This document shows positions 6,771 to 12,497 of a stretch of 13,633 nt of DNA, one piece after another. The stretch is from Bifidobacteriaceae bacterium (GTDB lineage Bacteria > Actinomycetota > Actinomycetes > Actinomycetales > WQXJ01). Within the stretch, counting starts at the first letter, position 1. The number at the start of each line of letters is the position of its first letter. The notes beneath the pieces were generated by a model that worked only from the letters and a program-made list of their open reading frames with translations, was not told where the DNA came from and ran no database searches. A program made the position numbers and the translations under genes. Where the stretch lies: the NCBI GenBank assembly GCA_031278675.1, contig JAITJY010000266.1, positions 1 through 13,633 of the forward strand. The letters are read 5' to 3'.

Positions 6771-6920
6771 GGTTTGAGCAGTTCCGGGCCGAGCGGGGGC
6801 GGTTTGAGCAGTTCCGGGACGAACCCGGGCGGTTTGAGCAGTTCCGGAACGAACCCGGACGGTTTGAGCAGTTCCGGGGCGAGCCCGGGCGGTTTGAGCA
6901 GTTCCGGAACGAGCGGCCGA
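6771..6920. repeat. Five tandem 30-bp repeats between convergent purD and purQ
   Basis: Units start at 6771, 6801, 6831, 6861 and 6891, each opening GGTTTGAGCAGTTCCGG and continuing with a variable GC-rich half. Most units can fold: CCGGG-ACGAA-CCCGG in unit two, CCGGG-GCGAG-CCCGG in unit four. Units three and five carry the perfect palindrome GTTCCGGAAC. The array starts 22 bp after the purD stop and ends about 11 bp before the purQ stop, so it fills the convergent gap. It may act as a bidirectional terminator or protein-binding array. Confidence 0.92.
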
Positions 6921-6931
6921 CGCGTCCAGCC

Positions 6932-7651
6932 TCAGGCCGGCTGCGGGACTGCGGGGGCTGCGCCCAGGTGGCGGATGACCGAGGCGAAGAACCTCAGGCC
7001 GTCTTGGCCGGCTCGGGCCCCGGCGGGCGCATCCGGCCCGAAGCCTACTTCGACGGCGTGTTCCGGGTGAGGCATCAGTCCAACCACGTTGCCTGCGGCG
7101 TTAGTGACGCCGGCAATGTCGCGCGCTGATCCGTTCGGGTTCCAACCCGTGTAGCGGAACACCACCCGGCCTTCGGCTTCGAGTTGGTCCAGCACTGCGG
7201 GCGGGGCCTGGAACTGCCCATCTTGGTTTTTCAGTGGGATCACGATCGCTTCACCGGGAGTAAACTCCCCGGTCCAGGCGGTCGCGGCGGACTCGACGCG
7301 CAAGGTCTGCTCACGGCAAACAAACGTGCGGTGGTTGTTCTTGATCATGACTCCGGGCAGCAGGTGCGATTCGGTCAGAACTTGGAATCCGTTACAGATC
7401 CCGAGCACTGGCAGCCCGTCGCGGGCTGCCTCAATGACCGCTTCCATCACCGGCGCGAACCGGGCGATCGCGCCCGCCCGCAGGTAATCGCCGTAGGAGA
7501 ACCCACCGGGCAGGATCACGGCATCTGCTCCGCGCAGTGACTTGTCGGCGTGCCATAACACTTCGCCTTCGGCTCCCGCCAACCGGATCGCGCGTAGCGC
7601 ATCGCGGTCATCGAGCGTGCCCGGGAAGGTGACCACGCCGATCTTGATCAT
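6932..7651 (-). CDS. purQ: Phosphoribosylformylglycinamidine synthase, glutaminase subunit
   Basis: A 239-residue class I glutamine amidotransferase that releases ammonia from glutamine for PurL, aided by PurS. The nucleophile is Cys86 in LGICNGFQ; His195 and Glu197 in PHPEHAVE complete the triad. LPGGFSYGDYLR and GWNPNGS are PurQ-typical. ATG 7651 overlaps the purS stop as ATGA, with GGAG 7 nt upstream inside purS, so translation is coupled. In many genomes purL follows; here the next gene is the convergent purD, so purL must lie elsewhere. Confidence 0.97.
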   Translation of the reverse strand: MIKIGVVTFPGTLDDRDALRAIRLAGAEGEVLWHADKSLRGADAVILPGGFSYGDYLRAGAIARFAPVMEAVIEAARDGLPVLGICNGFQVLTESHLLPGVMIKNNHRTFVCREQTLRVESAATAWTGEFTPGEAIVIPLKNQDGQFQAPPAVLDQLEAEGRVVFRYTGWNPNGSARDIAGVTNAAGNVVGLMPHPEHAVEVGFGPDAPAGARAGQDGLRFFASVIRHLGAAPAVPQPA

Positions 7652-7935
7652 GGGCGGGCTCCGGCCGGGGCGGGATTGCCGGTCGGCTCCGGGCTGAAGC
7701 GCACGGCCACGACATCTTCGATCACGGGATTGGATAGCAGCGTGGTCGCAGCTTCGCGGGCTGCGGCAAGCACCTCCGGTCCGGCCGGCCCGGCGGTTTC
7801 AAGCTCGAAGCGTTTGCCTTGACGGACGGCTTGGAATTGGGTAAACCCCAAGCGTTCGAGTGCGCTCGCCACAGCTTTGCCCTGCGGGTCGAGGAGTTCG
7901 GGTTTGGGCATTACGTCAACGATCACGCGGGCCAT
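7648..7935 (-). CDS. purS: Phosphoribosylformylglycinamidine synthase, PurS subunit
   Basis: A 95-residue small subunit that bridges PurQ and PurL in the FGAM synthase complex. VDVMPKPELLDPQGKAV, LERLGF, VRQGKRFEL and LLSNPVIEDV match the family over nearly its full length, with a short Pro/Ala-rich tail. The ATG has AGGAAGG about 5 nt upstream. It follows purC by 62 bp and overlaps purQ by 4 bp. Confidence 0.95.
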   Translation of the reverse strand: MARVIVDVMPKPELLDPQGKAVASALERLGFTQFQAVRQGKRFELETAGPAGPEVLAAAREAATTLLSNPVIEDVVAVRFSPEPTGNPAPAGARP

Positions 7936-7956
7936 GGCTACCTTCCTGGGTCGCTT

Positions 7957-7975
7957 GGTTGGTGTGTCACCAGCC
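7957..7975 (-). other. Small hairpin between purC and purS
   Basis: On the minus strand TGGTG-ACA-CACCA forms a 5-bp stem with a GG/CC extension, and CGGC/GCCG at 7979-7991 forms a second small one nearer purC. They lie in the 62-bp gap. Their strength is modest, so they may simply be RNA spacer structure rather than a terminator. Confidence 0.3.
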
Positions 7976-7997
7976 TAACGGCCCAAAGCCGCCTGGG

Positions 7998-8894
7998 TCA
8001 GATGAAAGTGCGGCCCGTCAGCCGTTCGTAGGCCTCAATGTAGCGATCCTTGGTCTGTTGGACCACATCAGGGGGCAGTTCGGGCGGCGCGGAGCGCCGG
8101 TCCCACCCCGATTCGTTGGTCAGCCAGTCCCGCAGGTACTGCTTGTCGAACGAGGGCTGCGCCCCACCCGGTTCCCAGGTCAGGGCATCCCAATAGCGCG
8201 ACGAGTCTGGCGTCAACACTTCGTCGCCTAGAGTCAGCAGTCCGTTAGCTGCGGCGGTGCCGAACTCGAATTTGGTGTCGGCCAGGATCAGGCCGCGGCT
8301 GCGGGCTATAGATTCGGCCTTGGCGTAGAGCGCAAGGGTGGTGTCGCGGAGTTTTTCGGCGGTTTCTAGGCCGAGTTGGTCTGCGACATAGGACAGTGGC
8401 ACGTTTTCATCATGGGCGCCCTGTTCGGCTTTGGTGGCGGGGGTGAAAATGGGGTGCGGTAGCCGGTCGCCGTCTTCTAGGCCCGGAGGTAGGTCAATGC
8501 CCGTGACCTGTCCTGTCCGCCGGTATTCGGCGAGTCCCGAACCGGTCAAATAGCCGCGCGCCACGCATTCGAACGGGTACATGGTCAGCCGTTGGCAGAT
8601 CATGGCCCGCCCGGCTACCGCCTCCGGCACGTCCAGTGATATCAGGTGGTTCGGCACGATCTCGCGCAACTGGTCGAACCACCAAACGGTTAGTGCGGTC
8701 AGAATTTTCCCTTTGCCGGGGATTGGGGTCGGCAGCACATGATCATAGGCGCTGATTTTGTCGCTGGTGACGACCAGGATCACATCGCTGAACGGCGAAT
8801 ACACCGACGGTTCGTAAATGTCGCGGACCTTGCCTGAGGAGACATATTGCCAGCCGTCGAGTTGCGGCCGGGCGGGTTGGGTTGCACTAGTCAC
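7998..8894 (-). CDS. purC: SAICAR synthase (phosphoribosylaminoimidazole-succinocarboxamide synthase)
   Basis: Joins aspartate to CAIR using ATP in purine synthesis, in the cytoplasm. The 298-residue product shows SSGKVRDIYE, TSDKISAYDHVLPTPIPGKG, MYPFECVARGYLTGSG, HPIFTPATKAEQGAHDENV and TPDSSRYWDALTWEPGG, all diagnostic. GTG 8894 is preferred because VTSATQPARPQLDGW leads directly into the conserved domain; the frame stays open to 9068 only through intergenic repeat modules. No strong Shine-Dalgarno is visible. It heads the purC-purS-purQ operon, and the 505-bp repeat-rich region before it must contain the promoter. Confidence 0.96.
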   Translation of the reverse strand: MTSATQPARPQLDGWQYVSSGKVRDIYEPSVYSPFSDVILVVTSDKISAYDHVLPTPIPGKGKILTALTVWWFDQLREIVPNHLISLDVPEAVAGRAMICQRLTMYPFECVARGYLTGSGLAEYRRTGQVTGIDLPPGLEDGDRLPHPIFTPATKAEQGAHDENVPLSYVADQLGLETAEKLRDTTLALYAKAESIARSRGLILADTKFEFGTAAANGLLTLGDEVLTPDSSRYWDALTWEPGGAQPSFDKQYLRDWLTNESGWDRRSAPPELPPDVVQQTKDRYIEAYERLTGRTFI

Positions 8895-8934
8895 GCCACC
8901 AGTCTCGCACGGGGCACGCTCCCCCGCCGCCGCG

Positions 8935-9315
8935 CCATCCCGCATCCCAACTTCCGGCCCGCGCCCGATGCCGCCCCGCCATCCCGCAGCACACGCGCAG
9001 GAGCGACGGCGCCGCGCGCCCAGCGTCTCAGCCCGCGCCCGATGCCGACCCGCCATCCCGCAGCACACGCATAGGAGCGTGGGCGCCGCGCGCCCAGCGT
9101 TTCAGCCCGCGCCCGATGCGTCCCCCCATCCCGCATCCCAACTTCCGGCCCGCGCCCGATGCCGCCCTGCCATCCCGCATTCCGGCCCACCATCCCGCAG
9201 CACACGCGCAGGAGCGAGGGCGCCGCGCGCCAAGCGTTTCGGCCCGCCCCCCATCCCGCATTCCGGCCCGCCATCCCGCAGCACACGCGTGGGGGCGGAC
9301 ATGCCGCGCGCCGCC
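8935..9315. repeat. Mosaic repeat of three module types, eight units sharing a CCATCCCGCA head
   Basis: All units open CCATCCCGCA. Type A (44 bp) is at 8935-8978 and 9126-9169. Type B is at 8979-9052 (74 bp), 9053-9125 (73 bp), 9190-9250 (61 bp, truncated tail) and 9271 to about 9315 (diverged). Type C (20 bp) is at 9170-9189 and 9251-9270. The order is A B B A C B C B. A and the full B units share the tail GCCCGCGCCCGATGC. B units hold GGCGC-CGC-GCGCC, a compact hairpin. This is not a simple tandem array but reshuffled modules. Confidence 0.9.
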
Positions 9316-9360
9316 GACCCGACGCCAACCGGCATCACGCCCGCAGGCAGTCGCGCCACG

Positions 9361-9391
9361 CGCGTCGGCCCGCATTACGCGCGCCGACGCG
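9361..9391 (-). terminator. 9-bp inverted repeat just after the membrane-protein stop, candidate terminator
   Basis: CGCGTCGGC and GCCGACGCG pair perfectly around a 13-nt loop, starting 8 nt beyond the TAA of the gene ending at 9400. Position and strength suit a terminator, though no U-run follows, as is common for high-GC actinobacterial hairpins. Confidence 0.6.
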
Positions 9392-9399
9392 TTGAGGGC

Positions 9400-10095
9400 T
9401 TACTTCAAGATGGTGATCGTGCCGATCAGCGGCAGCGGCTTGAACTTGCCTTGGGCGGCGTTGACGATCCCCATGATGGCGAACACCAGGAAGGCGATCC
9501 AGACCAGCCCGAACAGGCTCGAGATTAGCGTCCCCACGCCGAACGCGCCTGACCTCACCATGCCTGCCACCAGAACGGTGCTCAGGATCGAGGCCACGAT
9601 CCCCCAGGCGACTCCGGCGATCGCCAGCACCAGCCCTTGGTTGGCGTGGTACCGCGCGAAGCGCGATTCCTTGGCGGCAAAGATTGGTACCAGCACCAGG
9701 ATGCCGATGTACGCCAAAATCGCATACACCTTGTTCTGGGCAATGTCTGCCGCCTCAGGGCTCCCGGCCCCCGGCGCACCGTATCCCGGCTGGCCCGGGG
9801 GATAGGGATAGGGCTGTCCAGGCGGAGGCGCATACTGTCCGGGCGGAGGTGCATATTGGCCTGGCGGTGGGGTGTACTGGCCGGGCGGCGGGGCGTATTG
9901 GCCGGGCGGCGGATATTGCCCAGGAGGGGCAGCATACGGATCAGGCGGCGGCGCATACTGGCCCGGTGGCGGCTGGTTCGGCGCACCCCAGGCCTGCTGG
10001 GGTTGGCCTGCCGGAGGCACCTGAGGCGCGGGCGCACCGTACGGTGGCTGCTGCGGCTGGTAGGGGTCGCCGGGCTGGGGAGGGACTTGCGTCAT
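9400..10095 (-). CDS. Small membrane protein, Pro/Gln/Tyr-rich N-terminus and DUF4870/Tic20-like domain
   Basis: 231 residues. Residues 1-110 are cytosolic-looking and disordered, with a PPGQYAPP-type heptad repeated about five times (roughly 57-93). The block AQNKVYAILAYIGILVLVPIF then ARYHANQGLVLAIAG is characteristic of the DUF4870-type family. Hydrophobic segments lie near 123-142, 152-178 and 187-213. The C-terminus is short and basic. ATG 10095 has AGAAGG about 7 nt upstream. It is flanked by rplI upstream and the repeat region downstream, and is probably transcribed alone. No biochemical function is established for this family; the family call is from remembered motifs. Confidence 0.85.
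   Translation of the reverse strand: MTQVPPQPGDPYQPQQPPYGAPAPQVPPAGQPQQAWGAPNQPPPGQYAPPPDPYAAPPGQYPPPGQYAPPPGQYTPPPGQYAPPPGQYAPPPGQPYPYPPGQPGYGAPGAGSPEAADIAQNKVYAILAYIGILVLVPIFAAKESRFARYHANQGLVLAIAGVAWGIVASILSTVLVAGMVRSGAFGVGTLISSLFGLVWIAFLVFAIMGIVNAAQGKFKPLPLIGTITILK
9826..9935 (-). repeat. Coding 21-bp repeats (PPPGQYA heptads) in the membrane-protein N-terminus
   Basis: A roughly 21-bp unit repeats about five times and encodes PPPGQYA or near variants (PPPGQYT, PPPGQYP). The repeat length keeps the frame. Pro/Gln/Tyr-rich tails of this kind are common on actinobacterial membrane proteins and are usually disordered. Confidence 0.85.
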
Positions 10096-10114
10096 CGTGC
10101 ATCCTTCTGTGGTA

Positions 10115-10120
10115 AACGTA
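10115..10120 (-). promoter_or_regulatory. Candidate -10 element for the membrane-protein gene
   Basis: TACGTT on the minus strand fits TAnnnT and lies about 20 nt before ATG 10095, leaving room for the Shine-Dalgarno AGAAGG. No convincing -35 was found at the usual distance. Confidence 0.35.
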
Positions 10121-10182
10121 GGGCTTGTCTGCCCCTTGAACTTACCGCATAACGCACCGGTTTGCCCAGGCTCACGCGCATA

Positions 10183-10196
10183 ACCCGTCGCCGGGT
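10183..10196 (-). terminator. GNRA-loop hairpin downstream of rplI, weak terminator candidate
   Basis: On the minus strand ACCCG-GCGA-CGGGT forms 5 bp closed by a GNRA-type tetraloop, about 35 nt past the rplI stop. It is short and has no U-tract, so it may only be part of the operon's 3' end. Confidence 0.35.
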
Positions 10197-10230
10197 GCCG
10201 TCAGCCCACTTCCGGCGCATCACCTTGCGG

Positions 10231-10683
10231 CTAGGGCGCGGCGACTACCTGGATTGCCAGGGGAGCCACCACCGACTCGTGCAGGCGCGCCTCAATGGTG
10301 TAGTCACCGGTGGTTTTGATGCGGCCGGGCAGCGCAATCTTGCGCTTGTCGAGGTCGAAACCTGTCGCTGCTTTGACCGCATTAGCGATATCCGCCGTGG
10401 TTACAGTACCGAACAGCCGTCCGCCAGAACCAGCACGCACCGGGACCTGGACGGTCACTGCGCGCAGTTTGTCGGCGGCGGCCAGCGCCTCTTCCACGCT
10501 CGACAGTTCGCGCGCCTTGGTGGCGCGCCGCATTGTGATGATTTGTTTTTCCGCGCCCTTGGTCCAGGCCGTGGCCAGTTTGCGGGGCAACAGATAATTG
10601 CGGGCGTAGCCGTCCTTGACTTCGACAATGTCACCGGCTACGCCGAGATCGGCGACATCGTGGGTCAAAATGATTTTGGCCAT
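10231..10683 (-). CDS. rplI: 50S ribosomal protein bL9
   Basis: 150 residues, standard length. The N-terminal rRNA-binding domain shows ILTHDVADLGVAGDIVEVKDGYARNYLLPR, followed by the connecting helix (about 45-75) and the C-terminal domain with GRLFGTVTTADIA. It is last in the rpsF-ssb-rpsR-rplI operon, 43 bp after rpsR. ATG 10683 is preceded by AAGGAGA at a spacing of 8 nt. Nothing unusual apart from a short Ala/Pro tail. Confidence 0.98.
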   Translation of the reverse strand: MAKIILTHDVADLGVAGDIVEVKDGYARNYLLPRKLATAWTKGAEKQIITMRRATKARELSSVEEALAAADKLRAVTVQVPVRAGSGGRLFGTVTTADIANAVKAATGFDLDKRKIALPGRIKTTGDYTIEARLHESVVAPLAIQVVAAP

Positions 10684-10726
10684 TAGTTAGTTCTCCTTGG
10701 ATCGGGTGAGCCGTGCTCGGCGGGCC

Positions 10727-10966
10727 TCAGCGGCCCGAACTCGAATACGGCAGCAACGCCATTTCCCGGGCATTCTTGACCGCCCGGGCCACGGCCCGCT
10801 GTTCCTGGACACTGAGACCGGTCACCCGCCGGGCGCGGATCTTGCCCCGGTCGGAGACGAATTTGCGCAGCAGCGCGACATCCTTGTAGTCGATTTCCCC
10901 TTGGGAACCGAGGCGCAGGGGAGACACCTTCTTCTTCGGTTTACGCAGTGGCGGTTTGGTCGCCAT
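10727..10966 (-). CDS. rpsR: 30S ribosomal protein bS18, cysteine-free (zinc-independent) form
   Basis: Partners bS6 on the 30S platform. EIDYKDVALLRKFVSDRGKIRARRVTG and the ending AREMALLPYSSSGR are diagnostic. There is no cysteine, so this is the C-minus form rather than the zinc-ribbon form with a CxxC pair. Two ATGs stand side by side; ATG 10966 is preferred because AAAGGA (10974-10979) lies 7 nt from it and only 4 nt from ATG 10969, which would add one residue. It follows ssb after a structured 230-bp gap. Confidence 0.97.
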   Translation of the reverse strand: MATKPPLRKPKKKVSPLRLGSQGEIDYKDVALLRKFVSDRGKIRARRVTGLSVQEQRAVARAVKNAREMALLPYSSSGR

Positions 10967-10973
10967 CATTTAG

Positions 10974-10979
10974 TCCTTT
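10974..10979 (-). promoter_or_regulatory. Ribosome binding site deciding between two rpsR starts
   Basis: AAAGGA on the minus strand, 7 nt from the second ATG and 4 nt from the first. The spacing favours the second ATG. Confidence 0.6.
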
Positions 10980-11009
10980 GCTTTGAAATCTTTCATCGGT
11001 CGAAAAGCT

Positions 11010-11032
11010 GTTGCTAGCCTCACTAGCCCAAC
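11010..11032 (-). other. Bulged hairpin upstream of rpsR
   Basis: On the minus strand GTTG-GG bulge-CTAG-TGAGG-CTAG-CAAC forms two 4-bp stems separated by a GG bulge, about 40 nt before rpsR. It sits beside a stronger hairpin at 11051-11071. Together they form a compact leader-like structure in the ssb-rpsR gap. Confidence 0.4.
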
Positions 11033-11050
11033 CAGGACGGTGCTGACGCA

Positions 11051-11071
11051 GGCGAGAGCGAAGCTCTCACC
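11051..11071 (-). other. Strong 9-bp hairpin in the ssb-rpsR gap
   Basis: On the minus strand GGTGAGAGC-TTC-GCTCTCGCC pairs over nine positions including one G.U. No U-tract follows, so it is more likely a processing, stability or protein-binding structure than a terminator. Confidence 0.6.
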
Positions 11072-11110
11072 AGCGGAAACGCGGTAGACAAGCGCTGTCG
11101 GGCGCCCTGG

Positions 11111-11186
11111 GAGAGAGTTTGTGGGGTGGGGCTCCTCGGGGTCCCCCACAAAATCTCGCACCGAGGCAGAGAGAGTTTGTGGGGTG
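11111..11186 (-). promoter_or_regulatory. Three-segment alternative-hairpin element between ssb and rpsR
   Basis: An identical 18-bp sequence GAGAGAGTTTGTGGGGTG occurs at 11111-11128 and 11169-11186. Between them CCCCACAAA (11144-11152) is complementary to the TTTGTGGGG core of both. In the transcript (minus) the order is arm, anti-arm, arm, so the middle segment can pair with the upstream or the downstream arm but not both; each pairing also gains TCTC/GAGA contacts. This resembles attenuator topology. It begins about 15 nt after the ssb stop. Confidence 0.6.
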
Positions 11187-11200
11187 CCTCTAGCTGGCTG

Positions 11201-12046
11201 TCAGAAAGGCGGGTCATCGCGCGCACTGCCGGTCACGCCGGGCGCAGCCCAGGTGTCCTCGTTGGGGCCGGAGCCGTAGTTGGCGCCGGGCGCACCCGCC
11301 GCACCGGGACCGCCCTGACCGCCCTGACCGCTCGGTTCGCCGGGTCCGCCCTGGCCGCCCGGCCCGCCCTGGCCATCCGGTGCGCCTTGACCGCCTTGGC
11401 CACCGTAGCCGGCGCCCGGCCCGCCCTGGCCGCTTGGCGCGCCTTGGCCGCCTTGGCCGCCGTAACCGCCGCCCGGCCCGCCCTGGCCGCCGTAGCCGCC
11501 ATCCTGACCGCCCTGACCGCCCTGACCGCCCTGGCCGCCTTGGCCGCTGTAGGCGCCTCCGCCGCCGGAGCCACCCCAGCCGCCATCGCCGCCGGAGCCA
11601 CCGCCGTATCCACCCTGACCGCCATAGCCACCTTGACCGCCGTAGCCACCCTGGCCCTGACCGCCGTAACCCCCGCCCCGCTGATTGCGCGCGACCTTGG
11701 CCGAGGCATAGCGCAGCGACGGGCCAACTTCATCGACTTGGAGTTCAACCACGGTGCGGTGTTCGCCTTCACGCGTGTCATAAGACCGCTGCGTCAACCG
11801 GCCCTGCACAATCACGCGCATGCCTTTCGACAGGGTCTCGGCGACATTCTCAGCGGCCTCGCGCCACACGGAACAGCGCAGGAACAAAGCTTCGCCGTCT
11901 TTCCACTCGCCACTGGCCCGGTCAAAGGTCCGCGGCGTCGAAGCAACCGTGAAGTTAGCCACCGGTGTCGCACCGTTCGCCGTGAAACGCAGTTCTGGGT
12001 CGCCGGTCAAGTTCCCGACAACTGTGATTACCGTATCGCCAGCCAT
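11201..12046 (-). CDS. ssb: Single-stranded DNA-binding protein with a very long Gly-rich linker
   Basis: Binds single-stranded DNA in replication, repair and recombination. Residues 1-115 form the OB fold: TVITVVGNLTGDPELRF, NFTVASTPR, LRCSVWREAAENVAETL and GMRVIVQGRL are typical. Residues 123-272 are almost entirely Gly, Gln, Tyr, Pro and Ser in GGYGGQ and GGQGG repeats. The C-terminal tip is DDPPF, the partner-binding peptide. At 281 residues it is clearly longer than most bacterial SSBs because of the linker. ATG 12046 is chosen over an upstream in-frame ATG (12097) because MAGDTVITVVGNL is the family start; GGGAG lies upstream and the rpsF stop ends one base before it. Confidence 0.96.
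   Translation of the reverse strand: MAGDTVITVVGNLTGDPELRFTANGATPVANFTVASTPRTFDRASGEWKDGEALFLRCSVWREAAENVAETLSKGMRVIVQGRLTQRSYDTREGEHRTVVELQVDEVGPSLRYASAKVARNQRGGGYGGQGQGGYGGQGGYGGQGGYGGGSGGDGGWGGSGGGGAYSGQGGQGGQGGQGGQDGGYGGQGGPGGGYGGQGGQGAPSGQGGPGAGYGGQGGQGAPDGQGGPGGQGGPGEPSGQGGQGGPGAAGAPGANYGSGPNEDTWAAPGVTGSARDDPPF
11240..11680 (-). repeat. Coding Gly-rich repeats in the ssb linker
   Basis: Short units encoding GGYGGQ, GGQGG and GGPGGQ variants fill the linker, with larger duplications such as GYGGQGGQGAP followed by GQGGPG occurring twice. The opposite strand therefore shows long artefactual ORFs of Ala/Leu/Thr repeats. Confidence 0.85.
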
Positions 12047-12047
12047 G

Positions 12048-12347
12048 TCACTCTCCCACCGGTACCTGGGCCCGCAACAGTTTGGTGCGCAGCACATCCT
12101 CCGACAGGGTCAACACGCGGTCCAACTCGGCCGCGACCTGGGCGCTCGCCGTGAAATTGATCACCGCATAGGTCCCTTCGAGGTGCTTCAAGATGGGATA
12201 AGCAAGCCGCCGCTTGCCCCAAATCTCCTGCTGGTCCACGGTGCCGTCGCCGTCGGTCACGATCTTGAAGAACTTGTCCAGCGTGGGACCAACCGCTGCT
12301 TCGGCAATTTCGGGATGCAAGATGATCATGATCTCGTATGGACGCAT
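12048..12347 (-). CDS. rpsF: 30S ribosomal protein bS6
   Basis: 99 residues, usual size. MRPYEIMIILHPEI, WGKRRLAYPILKHLEGTYAVINF and VLRTKLLR mark bS6, which binds bS18 on the 30S platform. It is first in the rpsF-ssb-rpsR-rplI operon. ATG 12347 has an excellent Shine-Dalgarno, AAGGAGGT (12357-12364), 9 nt upstream. Its leader contains a hairpin described separately. The stop is one base before the ssb start (TGACATG), implying coupled translation. Confidence 0.98.
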   Translation of the reverse strand: MRPYEIMIILHPEIAEAAVGPTLDKFFKIVTDGDGTVDQQEIWGKRRLAYPILKHLEGTYAVINFTASAQVAAELDRVLTLSEDVLRTKLLRAQVPVGE

Positions 12348-12375
12348 GGCATACCCACCTCCTTCGGTCTAATCG

Positions 12376-12394
12376 GCCGCAGTCCTTCTGCGGC
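12376..12394 (-). promoter_or_regulatory. 5' leader hairpin of the rpsF operon, candidate autoregulatory site
   Basis: On the minus strand GCCGCAG-AAGGA-CTGCGGC gives 7 perfect pairs and a 5-nt loop, 12 nt upstream of the Shine-Dalgarno. It is followed by CCGA and then the ribosome binding site. bS6:bS18 is known to bind a CCG-containing leader motif on its own mRNA in several bacteria; position and a nearby CCG make this a candidate, but the match to that motif was not verified. Confidence 0.5.
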
Positions 12395-12455
12395 AGGAGG
12401 GTAATTGTGCCCGCTGACTGGACCTCGCACGGTTCCCCGCTGGGTAGACCCGCCA

Positions 12456-12475
12456 GCTAGACCAACTAGTCTAGC
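12456..12475 (-). terminator. 7-bp hairpin after the PH-domain gene, candidate terminator
   Basis: GCTAGAC and GTCTAGC pair around a 6-nt loop, starting 22 nt beyond the stop of the gene at 12498. It separates that gene from the rpsF leader. No U-tract follows on the minus strand. Confidence 0.5.
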
Positions 12476-12497
12476 CCACCTCGGCCACGCTTCAGAA

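Larger units (their letters stand above)
8895..9399. other. 505-bp intergenic region upstream of purC, dominated by mosaic repeats
   Basis: No supported gene. ORFs on both strands read through repeat modules and give Arg/Ala/Gly-rich translations without family resemblance. It holds the mosaic repeat at 8935-9315 and a long inverted repeat at 9361-9391. The 40 bp next to purC (8895-8934) are the likeliest promoter location, but no clear -10 was identified. Confidence 0.7.

Noticed and set aside
6723..7070. Plus-strand ORF with a decapeptide repeat (LSSSGTNPGG type)
   Set aside because: It results from the 30-bp intergenic array and then runs antisense through purQ; it has no ribosome binding site or family resemblance.
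8895..9068. Upstream purC start at 9068
   Set aside because: The extra 58 residues are translated from the mosaic repeats; the conserved protein begins just after GTG 8894.
10981..11110. tRNA gene in the ssb-rpsR gap
   Set aside because: Several stems are present but no cloverleaf, T-loop sequence or acceptor stem could be assembled.
11126..12154. Long plus-strand Ala/Leu/Thr-repeat ORF
   Set aside because: It is the antisense shadow of the ssb Gly-rich linker.
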